Shown: piece by piece, positions 1-6,525 of the stretch
How the letters are laid out: every line of letters begins with the position of its first letter
How positions within the stretch are numbered: the stretch's first letter is position 1
Assembly: GCA_947178105.1 (NCBI GenBank)
Contig: CAMWXD010000041.1
Location: 1 to 36,047 of the forward strand
From: an uncultured Eubacterium sp.
Lineage (GTDB): Bacteria; Bacillota; Clostridia; Lachnospirales; Lachnospiraceae
Direction of reading: 5' to 3'
DNA: 36,047 nucleotides
Notes under the pieces: model-generated
What the model saw: only the letters and a program-made list of their open reading frames with translations
Told to the model about the DNA's origin: nothing
The model's database searches: none
Position numbers and translations under genes: made by a program

Positions 1-2
1 TG

Positions 3-206
3 GGTGATATTATGCGGGGAGCATTGATTGAGACAGAGGCACGCAGACTGAAAGATGAAGCTAAGAAAGAAAATGCAAGGAAAACAGCTCTTAGAATGCT
101 GAAAAGAGGAAAACTGTCTATTGATGAAATTGCAGATTACTCCGGTCTTACAGTTACAGAAGTGGAGCAACTGAAAGAACAGATTCCAGAACTTTTAACC
201 GTGTAA
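3..206 (+). CDS. Rpn-family nuclease/transposase-like protein, C-terminal fragment (5' end outside window)
   Basis: The open frame runs in from the left edge, so the first ATG at position 12 is probably internal. The visible 68 residues are the charged C-terminal tail found in Rpn/PD-(D/E)XK nuclease family transposase proteins: an E/K/R-rich helix followed by a short helix-turn-helix-like end (ALRMLKRGKLSIDEIADYSG). The catalytic domain is outside the window. A full-length relative with a different tail lies at 17903-18754. Family assignment rests on the tail only and is moderately sure. Confidence 0.6.
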   Translation, partial: GDIMRGALIETEARRLKDEAKKENARKTALRMLKRGKLSIDEIADYSGLTVTEVEQLKEQIPELLTV

Positions 207-223
207 CACAAACAGAAGAATGC

Positions 224-283
224 ATAAAAAAGAAACCGTCTGCAGACAGATGAAACGCTGTCCGTAAACAGTTTCTTTTTTAT
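224..283. terminator. Bidirectional terminator between convergent genes
   Basis: Two 13-nt arms (224-236 and 271-283) are perfect inverted repeats made of an A-run plus GAAAC and GTTTC plus a T-run. Either strand therefore gives a stem followed by U residues. It lies between the convergent Rpn fragment and the MobV relaxase gene. Confidence 0.75.
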
Positions 284-288
284 TTATC

Positions 289-1335
289 CTACATCTGCGG
301 CGTAAGGTCATTGATCCGTTCATTAAGCTCGTAGTACGCCTTAACAGCAGCATCAGAGTCTAATACTGATAATCTCTGCTTGCGCCGCTGCTGCTTTCCA
401 AGCTCAATCAGCTTCTTATCTTCTTCCTCCAGTTTCTGCAGATGCTGCAGCACCTGGAATGCCATATCGCGCACTTCTGCAGCACTCTGCAGCGCAGCAT
501 CAGAATCATCCTCTTTTGCTTTTATACTGTCTTCACGCTGGTCAAGACCGGCTTCTCTCTCACGCAGCGTAATCTGCGTTTTCAGAATCATTTGTTCTGC
601 CTGCTGTAATTCTCCGGATTTGATACTTAAAGCCGCTTCCCTGGCACATACGGCTGTCTTGCGGGTATTCAGGTTGTCCTTCTGTTTATCCAGTTCTTTT
701 TGAGCCGCCAGATATGTACTCTCGTTTTTAAGCTGCTCCACAGTCTTACGTGACTTTTTCTTAGACCCGTCCATAAACATAACACCAAATTTTTCCTGAG
801 CCATTTTATGGATGGCATTATTGATTTTGATCATATTTGACCGGTTTGAAAACCATTTGCCATTCATCTTTCCGTTATGCTCCGGAACCACGTAGCACTG
901 CAGATGCGCCCTGGACATGCACCGTTCCCCGGTCTCAGAATTGATATATTCGTGTTTCTCATCCAGATGCGTAAAATACTGGACGATATTGTCATAACCA
1001 TACTGCGCTGCAATTAATGCTAAAACCTCTTCAAAAAATTCCTGTTCATCCTCTGGTTTTAAATCTTTTGGTGCAGGTACATTCAATCCAAAGCATGTTA
1101 CCCGGTCTTTTCTTTTATTTGCGCCTGGTTTTCCATCAAGCTCCATAATCCGGTCATCATACCGCTTGCACGCAGCGTAATAATCCAGATTCCACTGCGT
1201 GTTATCAGGTGTAGCTGATTTATTAATGTCAATGTTAGAATGATTGGTCTCTAATCTTTTCTCTTTATCACAGTGCCTCAGCATTGCCTTTACTTCCTGC
1301 GGCAGCTTCAGCTTCTTAAATTTCACGCTCGCCAT
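289..1335 (-). CDS. MobV-family (Pre/Mob) plasmid relaxase
   Basis: This 348-aa protein is a MobV relaxase, which nicks one strand at oriT and starts transfer of mobilizable plasmids. Near the N-terminus, RHCDKEKR (His21) followed by NHSNIDINKS aligns by eye with the KHNER...HSNKDINPS region of pMV158 MobM, whose catalytic residue is His22. The second motif, HLDEK...AHLQCYVVPE, is the family's metal-site region. The C-terminal third is a long charged coiled coil, as in other MobV proteins. A start six codons upstream exists, but AAAGGATG lies just before ATG 1335, so that start is preferred. The oriT-like hairpin at 1469-1488 is upstream. No coupling protein or type IV secretion genes are in view, so transfer probably needs a helper. 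Confidence 0.92.
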   Translation of the reverse strand: MASVKFKKLKLPQEVKAMLRHCDKEKRLETNHSNIDINKSATPDNTQWNLDYYAACKRYDDRIMELDGKPGANKRKDRVTCFGLNVPAPKDLKPEDEQEFFEEVLALIAAQYGYDNIVQYFTHLDEKHEYINSETGERCMSRAHLQCYVVPEHNGKMNGKWFSNRSNMIKINNAIHKMAQEKFGVMFMDGSKKKSRKTVEQLKNESTYLAAQKELDKQKDNLNTRKTAVCAREAALSIKSGELQQAEQMILKTQITLREREAGLDQREDSIKAKEDDSDAALQSAAEVRDMAFQVLQHLQKLEEEDKKLIELGKQQRRKQRLSVLDSDAAVKAYYELNERINDLTPQM

Positions 1336-1468
1336 ATAATCACATCCTTTCATTTACGATCGTAGCATGTATTTTCCAGAATGCAAGATACTATTTTTTT
1401 TGGCTCGCTTATCTGTACGATGCATGAATGTAATTTGATCCGTTATCCGGACGGTTACTTCTCGCGCG

Positions 1469-1488
1469 AAGTATTGCATTTAATACTT
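1469..1488 (-). other. Candidate MobV oriT hairpin
   Basis: On the minus strand AAGTATT and AATACTT form a perfect 7-bp inverted repeat with a 6-nt loop, about 135 nt upstream of the relaxase start. pMV158-type oriTs have the same plan: AAGTATA and TATACTT arms around a short nicked loop, next to mob. A second GC-rich hairpin (GCGGC-AGA-GCCGC, 1504-1516) sits beside it. The similarity is to arms and position only; the nick site is inferred. Confidence 0.55.
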
Positions 1489-1516
1489 TGCAGGCAAAGT
1501 ACCGCGGCAGAGCCGC

Positions 1517-2060
1517 TTTAAATGCCATCCGTTCCCTCTGGACTCCCTTAAAAGCAAAAACCCAAAACCAAAAAACCTTAAAACCTGCCCTGGCAGATGT
1601 CCGTAAAACGCCATGCCCACAGGCATAAATGCATTTTCCAATCCTTCCGGGCAGCACAGGACAGCTCCGTCTGAGTCATTAAGCTGTATGAAAAATATTA
1701 GTAGCGGCGTCACCTTCCCTTATGCTCTTTTCTTTTTCCAGGGAAAAATAAAAAAACAGAATCCGCTGTCCATGCACATTCCTAAACAGATATCCGGTAA
1801 CCACTGGTGACCACTGGTCACCATACATGTCAGAACCCTTTATCCATAAGGCTGAAATTCTGCGTTTTGGTAACCAGATTTTTTACATCCTGACGCCGCC
1901 TGCAGAAAGATTTTTTATAGTTCTATTTATACGAACGTATTTCCGCACGCCTCTGATCTGGCCAGGTCCAAGCAAATCCATATTAAATTGTGAACTTTTT
2001 GTGAATTATTTTTTCTGCTCATTTATGTGCATTTTTCTGCCCTGCAAAAACGCCTGAAAT
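1517..2060. other. Non-coding stretch between oriT region and next gene
   Basis: I see no convincing gene here. Open frames lack ribosome binding sites and have no recognisable product. Contents worth noting are an A/C-rich tract around 1550-1585, three tandem GGTNACCACT-type repeats at 1796-1822, a further GGTAACC at 1869-1875, and the ATACG-AA-CGTAT motif at 1929-1940, which recurs near two other loci in the window. Confidence 0.5.
1796..1822. repeat. Three tandem 10-bp repeats forming an inverted repeat
   Basis: GGTAACC-ACT, GGTGACC-ACT and GGTCACC follow one another with a 10-bp period, one helical turn. The last two form a perfect 7-bp inverted repeat with a 3-nt spacer. This is the geometry of a protein-binding site such as an operator or relaxosome accessory site. 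Its protein is unknown. Confidence 0.5.
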
Positions 2061-2089
2061 TTGATCGTTTTAAGCATTTTTGGTATAAT
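2061..2089 (+). promoter_or_regulatory. Sigma-A-type promoter for the 2237 gene
   Basis: TTGATC (2061-2066), a 17-bp spacer and a perfect TATAAT (2084-2089) give a strong predicted promoter. It implies an untranslated leader of about 140 nt before the gene at 2237. Confidence 0.7.
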
Positions 2090-2191
2090 AGTTACATGTA
2101 GTAATGGTTATTTTTTCCATAAAAAAATGATTTATTTCTGCAAAGAAATATCATATAAAAAAATAGATATTTGCAAAAAAAATATAGTCCA

Positions 2192-2213
2192 GATAACATC
2201 TGCAGATGTTATC
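2192..2213. promoter_or_regulatory. Perfect 22-bp palindrome in the 5' UTR of the 2237 gene
   Basis: GATAACATCTG is followed directly by its exact reverse complement. It ends a few bases before the AAAGGAG ribosome binding site of the 2237 gene. It could be an operator or an RNA stem limiting ribosome access. Confidence 0.6.
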
Positions 2214-2236
2214 CATTAATGAAAGGAGCATAAATT

Positions 2237-2800
2237 ATGCTGAATTATATACATAATTTACGGATGGACCCGGCCTGCGATTATTTCAGGGAATCAGCGT
2301 TAGAAGGCGCAAAAAAAATGAAACAGGAAGAAAATATCGAAACAAGCGCATTAAAAGCCGAATTTATTATCCAGTACCAGGAGCACGGCTGCGGATTACT
2401 GCCGGCACGCTACCTTGGATTGAGAAACCTGTTTATCAATATGTCCTGCACAAAGGAAAATACCGATGCAAGGCGGATTATGGGTATTGATATTTTATTT
2501 GATGCAGCTATTAAAAGCTACGGAGCATGGTGCGAAGATTATGAGAGACGCTACGGAATGGACTGGCTCATCGGCCGTGACAGCATGGTTCCCGCTGCAG
2601 ACATGGTTTTTATCAAACTCGTAAGGCAGTATAATGTAGCTGCAAATCATAATCCGAAACTTGACTGGCCTCCAAAAAAAATCGCAGAAGAAATCCTCAG
2701 CTTCATGGAAGGTTTTTACAGCAGCATCTTTCCGAATGAATGCACCATCGAGGAAGACATGCTTGACTGCCTTATGTATCCGGATGAAAACATCGAGTAA
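2237..2800 (+). CDS. Hypothetical protein, 187 aa
   Basis: A well-formed gene of unknown function. ATG follows GAAAGGAGCATAAATT, it has its own promoter (2061-2089) and palindrome, and it ends before a terminator. The protein is soluble, mixed alpha and rich in Trp, Tyr and Cys, with no signal peptide or membrane segment. I recognise no catalytic motif or family. The autonomous promoter and operator-like palindrome suggest a separately regulated accessory gene. Confidence 0.75.
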   Translation: MLNYIHNLRMDPACDYFRESALEGAKKMKQEENIETSALKAEFIIQYQEHGCGLLPARYLGLRNLFINMSCTKENTDARRIMGIDILFDAAIKSYGAWCEDYERRYGMDWLIGRDSMVPAADMVFIKLVRQYNVAANHNPKLDWPPKKIAEEILSFMEGFYSSIFPNECTIEEDMLDCLMYPDENIE

Positions 2801-2805
2801 CCAGC

Positions 2806-2849
2806 AAAAAAAGCGTATTAGAGATATTTAATCTTTAAGGCGCTTTTTT
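2806..2849 (+). terminator. Terminator after the 2237 gene
   Basis: AAAAAAGCG and CGCTTTTTT arms enclose a loop that holds a shorter AGAT...ATCT pairing. A T-run ends the 3' arm. It lies six bases after the stop codon. Confidence 0.65.
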
Positions 2850-2943
2850 CTTTTATCTAAAAATCAAAATATATCCAAAACTGCTCCGCAGCGGGTGTCT
2901 ATATGAAATAAAAACATATACCAAAAAGCAAAGGAGACACATT

Positions 2944-3075
2944 ATGGGATCAAAAATGGATTATTTAAGGATTATAGAGGATTTAATGGATATAGGATAT
3001 GACGAAAATACAGCAGGCAGGGAAGCATACGCGTTATTATATCCTGACAGATACGATCCGGAAGATTATGAATAG
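2944..3075 (+). CDS. Small hypothetical protein, 43 aa
   Basis: This short ORF starts MGSKMDYLRI and ends DRYDPEDYE. It has a near-ideal AAAGGAG ribosome binding site 7 nt before ATG 2944 and a long terminator hairpin just after the stop. The acidic, Tyr-rich tail suggests a soluble small protein. The flanking signals, not homology, support it. Confidence 0.6.
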   Translation: MGSKMDYLRIIEDLMDIGYDENTAGREAYALLYPDRYDPEDYE

Positions 3076-3078
3076 GAT

Positions 3079-3132
3079 TGCAAGATAACAAAGAGTACAG
3101 CGCAAAACGGCTGTACTCTTTATTATCTTGCA
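3079..3132. terminator. Long two-part hairpin terminator
   Basis: The outer arms TGCAAGATAA and TTATCTTGCA and inner arms AAGAGTACAGC and GCTGTACTCTT form a stem of over 20 bp around an 8-nt loop. It separates the 43-aa gene from the convergent gene at 3225-4223. Confidence 0.7.
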
Positions 3133-3224
3133 TTGTAAAATCAGGATATACACATATTTTACAGTACGCGGCACATAAAATATGGGATGACCATACAGTG
3201 TAACCCGCTTTTCAGATAAACCTT

Positions 3225-4223
3225 TTAATTTGCAGGCATCATCCCGCTGAGGGCCCAGTTTGCAGCATAAGAGTATAAATCCCTGACAAAGGCCGGTTTA
3301 CGGATAATGCCAAGATACCGGCCCATCAGGAAACGGTACGGCAGAGGGCAGTCATCTGCCCCGCTGTCCCAGATATCCGGCATATCCTGGCTGATGCCGA
3401 GCCTGTCGCAGAATTCTTCTTTTGACAGACCGGATCTTGCAATGATTTCTTTTATAGTCCCTTTTGACACAAGATAGAGGTCTTCTGCCAGGGAAATATA
3501 GTCCTCCATCCCATATGTAAGCCTGTATGCTTCCGGTTCCTGGAACATAACGCTAACAAATTCATCCGGCCCGCTGCATTCAACAGTATCCTGGAATAAA
3601 TATGCTAAAGCCCTGTCTGCTGATCTGCGGCTCCTTGCGCCGTTCATCTCCAGCTCGTAGGTGGATTCGAGGTTTTTTCTGATTCCCTCAATGGTATCTG
3701 CGCTGACAGTACCGTCATCTGTTTTTTCTGCTGTGCTGTCCGTTTCTCCGCCGTCATCTGCCCCGCAGATGCTTTTCGGTTCAGGCCATATCTGTTTCAT
3801 CATTCCGTCATGAATAATCTCCATTCTGGCCACCTTAAATTCACCCATGCTGTAAGCAGGGAAAAGATTCTTATTCATAAGTTTTCGTTCGTTGTCCCAA
3901 AGCATTTTAAATCTGCTTGAGACAACGTAAGTGCAGTGCCCGCCGTTTGTACGGACTACTGCGTACACTAAGTATCCTGCAGCGTTAAGCATAAGGATTG
4001 CTTTTCTGTCTGCAGCATCCAGCGGCACGCGTTTTTCATTTTCCATACGGAATTGCACGTTTCCATCAGATTTGAAATTTTCAATAACATCATCAGGAAA
4101 CCCGAGCCGTTTCATCTTTCTGACAGCTTCTTTGACAGCTTCTTCCATTGTTGCTGATTTTAATGTTCCAGAGGCAAAGTTAAATTCGTTGCCTTCTCGA
4201 TTTACAAAACTTTGATTCATCAT
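3225..4223 (-). CDS. Hypothetical protein, 332 aa, with C-terminal HTH-like segment
   Basis: GGAG lies 7 nt before the first ATG of an ATGATG pair, so 4223 is the likely start. Residues 1-150 are a compact mixed domain containing AILMLNAAGYLVYAVVRTNG. A D/G/T-rich linker (about 155-180) follows. The last third has an EIIARSGLSKEEFCDRLGIS segment (about 257-277) that resembles a helix-turn-helix. There are no membrane segments or recognisable catalytic motif. A structured leader candidate with its own promoter and terminator lies upstream (4333-4605). It could be a plasmid regulator, but I do not recognise the family. Confidence 0.7.
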   Translation of the reverse strand: MMNQSFVNREGNEFNFASGTLKSATMEEAVKEAVRKMKRLGFPDDVIENFKSDGNVQFRMENEKRVPLDAADRKAILMLNAAGYLVYAVVRTNGGHCTYVVSSRFKMLWDNERKLMNKNLFPAYSMGEFKVARMEIIHDGMMKQIWPEPKSICGADDGGETDSTAEKTDDGTVSADTIEGIRKNLESTYELEMNGARSRRSADRALAYLFQDTVECSGPDEFVSVMFQEPEAYRLTYGMEDYISLAEDLYLVSKGTIKEIIARSGLSKEEFCDRLGISQDMPDIWDSGADDCPLPYRFLMGRYLGIIRKPAFVRDLYSYAANWALSGMMPAN

Positions 4224-4332
4224 GTTTATTCTCCTTTTAAAATTTTTTTAAATATAATATATATTGTTAGTATGTATTGTTTATGAAGTATCCATAATTA
4301 CCACCGCCTTTCATATCACATTGAAAAAACCA

Positions 4333-4570
4333 AATAAAAAAGCGGTGCAATAATACAAACCCTGATCAGCAATGATTACTTATCAGAATCTATATTATTA
4401 CACCGCCAGCTCTATTTGCCCTACCAGAAACTTCCTCTGGTTTTGGTTATTCCAATTGCGATATATCTTTCACCGCGTACGCCCAATCAGCCCTGCTATA
4501 TCCGGAAGTTGGATATATGGGTATATCTGTCTAGCGTATCTGCTGCAGTAGAAAGCAATATGTTATTTTC
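4333..4570 (-). ncRNA. Candidate structured RNA or attenuated leader upstream of the 332-aa gene
   Basis: On the minus strand a strong promoter (4577-4605) is followed by about 235 nt without a plausible gene. This ends in a long hairpin: GCGGTGTAATAATA pairs with TATTATTGCACCGC over 13 of 14 positions, with an inner CTGAT...ATCAG pairing, and is followed directly by TTTTTTATTT. Earlier hairpins include TATATCC-(7)-GGATATA and ACCAGA-(7)-TCTGGT. Just past the terminator, GGCGGTGGTAATTATGG partly repeats the 5' arm, so an alternative pairing is possible. It may be a small RNA or a conditional leader. I recognise no riboswitch class. Confidence 0.5.
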
Positions 4571-4576
4571 CTATTC

Positions 4577-4605
4577 AGGATATCATATGAAAAAATTATT
4601 GTCAA
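4577..4605 (-). promoter_or_regulatory. Promoter for the leader/small RNA
   Basis: Minus strand TTGACA (4605-4600), 17-bp spacer, TATCCT (4582-4577). Transcription would begin near 4570 and run into the structured region. Confidence 0.6.
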
Positions 4606-4667
4606 CAACTTTTTCTGTTTTTTTTTGAAATAAATTTTTAAACCTGAATTGTGTGTAAAAGCTATAA

Positions 4668-5375
4668 TCATGCAAGCTGCTCAAACAATTCTTTTTTGTA
4701 CTTATAATACGTATTCCGGCTAAGTGTCCCAACCCGCGCCCGGATCTGTACCATCGTATCAATATCATTCAAAGTGCCATTAAAATCCCTGCTGTACTCC
4801 TGCATCAGCTTTTTCGCCTCCACACTCTTCCTTGTAGCAACTCTGGCGCCTGCAGCCCGTCCTACCTGCTTTCCCTTGCGTTTGGCTTCTCGGATTCCTT
4901 CTCTGGTACGCTCATGTAAATCCTGAACTTCTTTTTCAGACTGCTCAAATGCTTTCCGGATCTGCTGCTCCGCCAGCAGCTTGATCACTTTATTCGTTGC
5001 TTCGATGTAAATATCAGCTATTTCATTGCCCGTAGATGCTATTGTCTGCTGGATAGATTCTTTATAGACATCTGTATTGATATACTGCTCCTTTAAAAAT
5101 ACCAGATTAACGCCTTTATCATATAAATCCATATACAGTTTAATCCCATCATCCGCATTCCTGCTCATTCGGGATACACTGTCAAACACAATGGTATCCC
5201 CTGGTTTTACAGCAGACAGCATCCGTTTAAACTCCTTGCGTCCCTCTGTCTTTGTTCCCGTGTAAGCCTCTTGATAAATCCGCGCATCCGGATAAGCTTT
5301 TGTAAGATTTTCAATCTGTCGTTCAATTTTTTGCGTTTTTCTTGATATTCTGGCGTAGGCATATTCTTTCCCCAT
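4668..5375 (-). CDS. Serine recombinase (resolvase/invertase family)
   Basis: A 235-aa serine recombinase that cuts and rejoins DNA through a 5'-phosphoserine link. The catalytic serine is Ser11 in EYAYARIS, and the family motif TIVFDSVSRMSRNADDG follows. The helical region IREAKRKGKQVGRAAG leads to a C-terminal DNA-binding segment ending NTYYKYKKELFEQLA. An ATG five codons upstream lacks a ribosome site, whereas GGGGGA sits 7 nt before ATG 5375. The ATACGTTCGTCT motif about 40 bp upstream is a candidate recombination subsite. A role in multimer resolution is likely for a plasmid, but inversion is possible. Confidence 0.88.
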   Translation of the reverse strand: MGKEYAYARISRKTQKIERQIENLTKAYPDARIYQEAYTGTKTEGRKEFKRMLSAVKPGDTIVFDSVSRMSRNADDGIKLYMDLYDKGVNLVFLKEQYINTDVYKESIQQTIASTGNEIADIYIEATNKVIKLLAEQQIRKAFEQSEKEVQDLHERTREGIREAKRKGKQVGRAAGARVATRKSVEAKKLMQEYSRDFNGTLNDIDTMVQIRARVGTLSRNTYYKYKKELFEQLA

Positions 5376-5415
5376 TTCGTATTCCCCCATTTCAAAATCT
5401 ATATAAGTATCATTT

Positions 5416-5431
5416 TATACGTTCGTCTAAA
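5416..5431. promoter_or_regulatory. Recombinase-site-like motif, copy 2
   Basis: TATACGTTCGTCTAAA lies about 40 bp upstream of the recombinase start. Nearly the same string occurs at 13097-13112 and, as ATACGAACGTAT, at 1929-1940. The core is an inverted repeat, ATACG and CGT(A/C)T, around 2 bp. Position upstream of a resolvase gene suggests a res-type subsite. Confidence 0.4.
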
Positions 5432-5480
5432 TAAATACTTTCCTGCTATTTTTTTATTAATAACCATTTGGGAATAAAAA

Positions 5481-5517
5481 ATAAACAAGAACGAATAGGC
5501 TGCTCGTTCTTGTTTAT
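5481..5517. terminator. Hairpin with perfect 14-bp stem
   Basis: ATAAACAAGAACGA and its reverse complement flank a 9-nt loop. Purine/pyrimidine asymmetry gives a U-rich end on the plus strand. It is probably the terminus of a former transcript or element between the recombinase and the IS200 remnant. Confidence 0.55.
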
Positions 5518-5593
5518 CTCAAGAATATTTATTTGCTTAAAGAGCAAGAACATTTCTAAATACATTTAAAGTTTTGTTTTTATAAAATGGCGT

Positions 5594-5776
5594 ATGTTTT
5601 TACTTAAAAGTAAGAGTGCGCTTGTGATATTTGACATCCATCCAAAGTACAAGGACAAATATGGAAGGCATTTCTGGGCAAGGGGATATTATGCAGAAAC
5701 AATAGGGCAAGTGAACGAAGAAACCATCAAGAAGCATATTGAAGAACAGGACGAATGTAGCAGAATAGAAGGATAA
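5594..5776 (+). pseudogene. IS200/IS605-type TnpA (Y1 transposase), N-terminally truncated
   Basis: The 60 residues match the C-terminal half of TnpA, the single-strand transposase of IS200/IS605 elements: FLLKSKSALVIFDIHPKYKD followed by YGRHFWARGYYAETIG. Full TnpA is about 130-150 aa; the N-terminal half with the HUH metal-binding histidines is absent. The YxxxQ motif carrying the nucleophilic tyrosine reads H-I-E-E-Q here, so the catalytic Tyr appears replaced by His. Both losses make it inactive. Hairpins follow directly downstream (5780-5930), as at an IS right end. Confidence 0.75.
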
Positions 5777-5779
5777 AAG

Positions 5780-5930
5780 GCCTATTTTAATAGGCTGCCA
5801 AGTACCAGAGGTTAATAAGCGTACTGCCTATAGGAAGAACCGAAAAATAGGTTGCTTAGATACCGCCTATAGGCGGTACCGAAAAATGTCCTAGAGGGGC
5901 TTATTCATACCACCGGCAGAGCCGGTGGTC
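5780..5930 (+). other. Array of hairpins after tnpA, likely IS200/IS605 right end
   Basis: Three stems follow one another: GCCTATT-TT-AATAGGC (5780-5795), the perfect palindrome TACCGCCTATAGGCGGTA (5861-5878) and CCACCGGC-AGA-GCCGGTGG (5910-5928). An ACCGAAAAAT string occurs twice (5839-5848 and 5878-5887). Imperfect palindromes are the end signals of IS200-group elements. The density of stems also resembles the scaffold RNA that accompanies TnpB in related elements, but no tnpB is present. The exact element end cannot be placed. Confidence 0.4.
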
Positions 5931-6059
5931 AAGCCGTATGGCTATGATTTTATGTGTTATCTCATATGTGCCACTTGTGTATTACCTACGCTTTACCTGA
6001 ATGCTGCGTAGCAAAATCTAGGGCTTCCGCTGACAATCCATGTCAACGGAAACACTTTA

Positions 6060-6410
6060 AAATACGTTATTTCTTAGAGTTTTCCGGCATTCGGTAATCT
6101 CATAAATCGTAAGCAAACGAATGTTTTTTCTGTCTTGTCCGACAAGGAATAGGTTACATCCCGGAAGATCTGTCCCATATATGCCGTTTTTCCATCGTGA
6201 GGATTCCTCTTTATGAAAAAAAACGTTGTTATATTTGCAGCTTTCTTCCATAAAAATGCCTATGTTTTCGGAAGCGTCATTCCAGAATCAAAACGGATGA
6301 GCAGCGGCTTATCCGTCAGCTGGTAGCAAAGGGCTATGGTTTCTCCTAAGAATCCGACGTTTCCTTCTGGCAGTGTTGTTTTATTACGCGAAACTGAAGG
6401 TTTTTTCACT
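6060..6410 (-). pseudogene. IS1380-family transposase remnant, frameshifted
   Basis: Translating the minus strand across frames gives GNVGFLGETIALCYQLTDKP followed by LLIRFDSGM, then after frame changes FFFIKRN, DGKTAYMGQIFRDVTYSL and ECRKTLRNN. In order, these match my recollection of the central part of IS1380-type DDE transposases (a GNVGF...LLIR.DSG...FIIKRN...DVTY pattern). No continuous frame exists, both ends are missing, and 64 aa is the longest open piece. It is a decayed fragment. Confidence 0.65.
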
Positions 6411-6446
6411 CTGCTGCAAAGACCGTAAAAAAACATGATTCACAAG

Positions 6447-6489
6447 TGCAAAAATTCCATTGAAAAGCGGTTATCAATGAATTTTTGCA
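6447..6489 (-). terminator. Terminator-like hairpin after the NTPase gene
   Basis: TGCAAAAATTCCATTGA and TCAATGAATTTTTGCA pair with a single-base deletion across a 10-nt loop. It lies about 40 bp past the stop of the large minus-strand NTPase. Confidence 0.55.
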
Positions 6490-6525
6490 TGTAACAAATC
6501 AGCTTGCCTGAAACAATTAAATAAT

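Noticed and set aside
1827..2057. 76-aa ORF in the oriT-proximal intergenic region
   Set aside because: There is no ribosome site, the sequence is low-complexity and hydrophobic, and it contains the recombinase-like motif. It is probably non-coding.
6057..6251. 64-aa minus-strand ORF as a real gene
   Set aside because: It is one frame of the frameshifted IS1380 transposase remnant and has no ribosome site.
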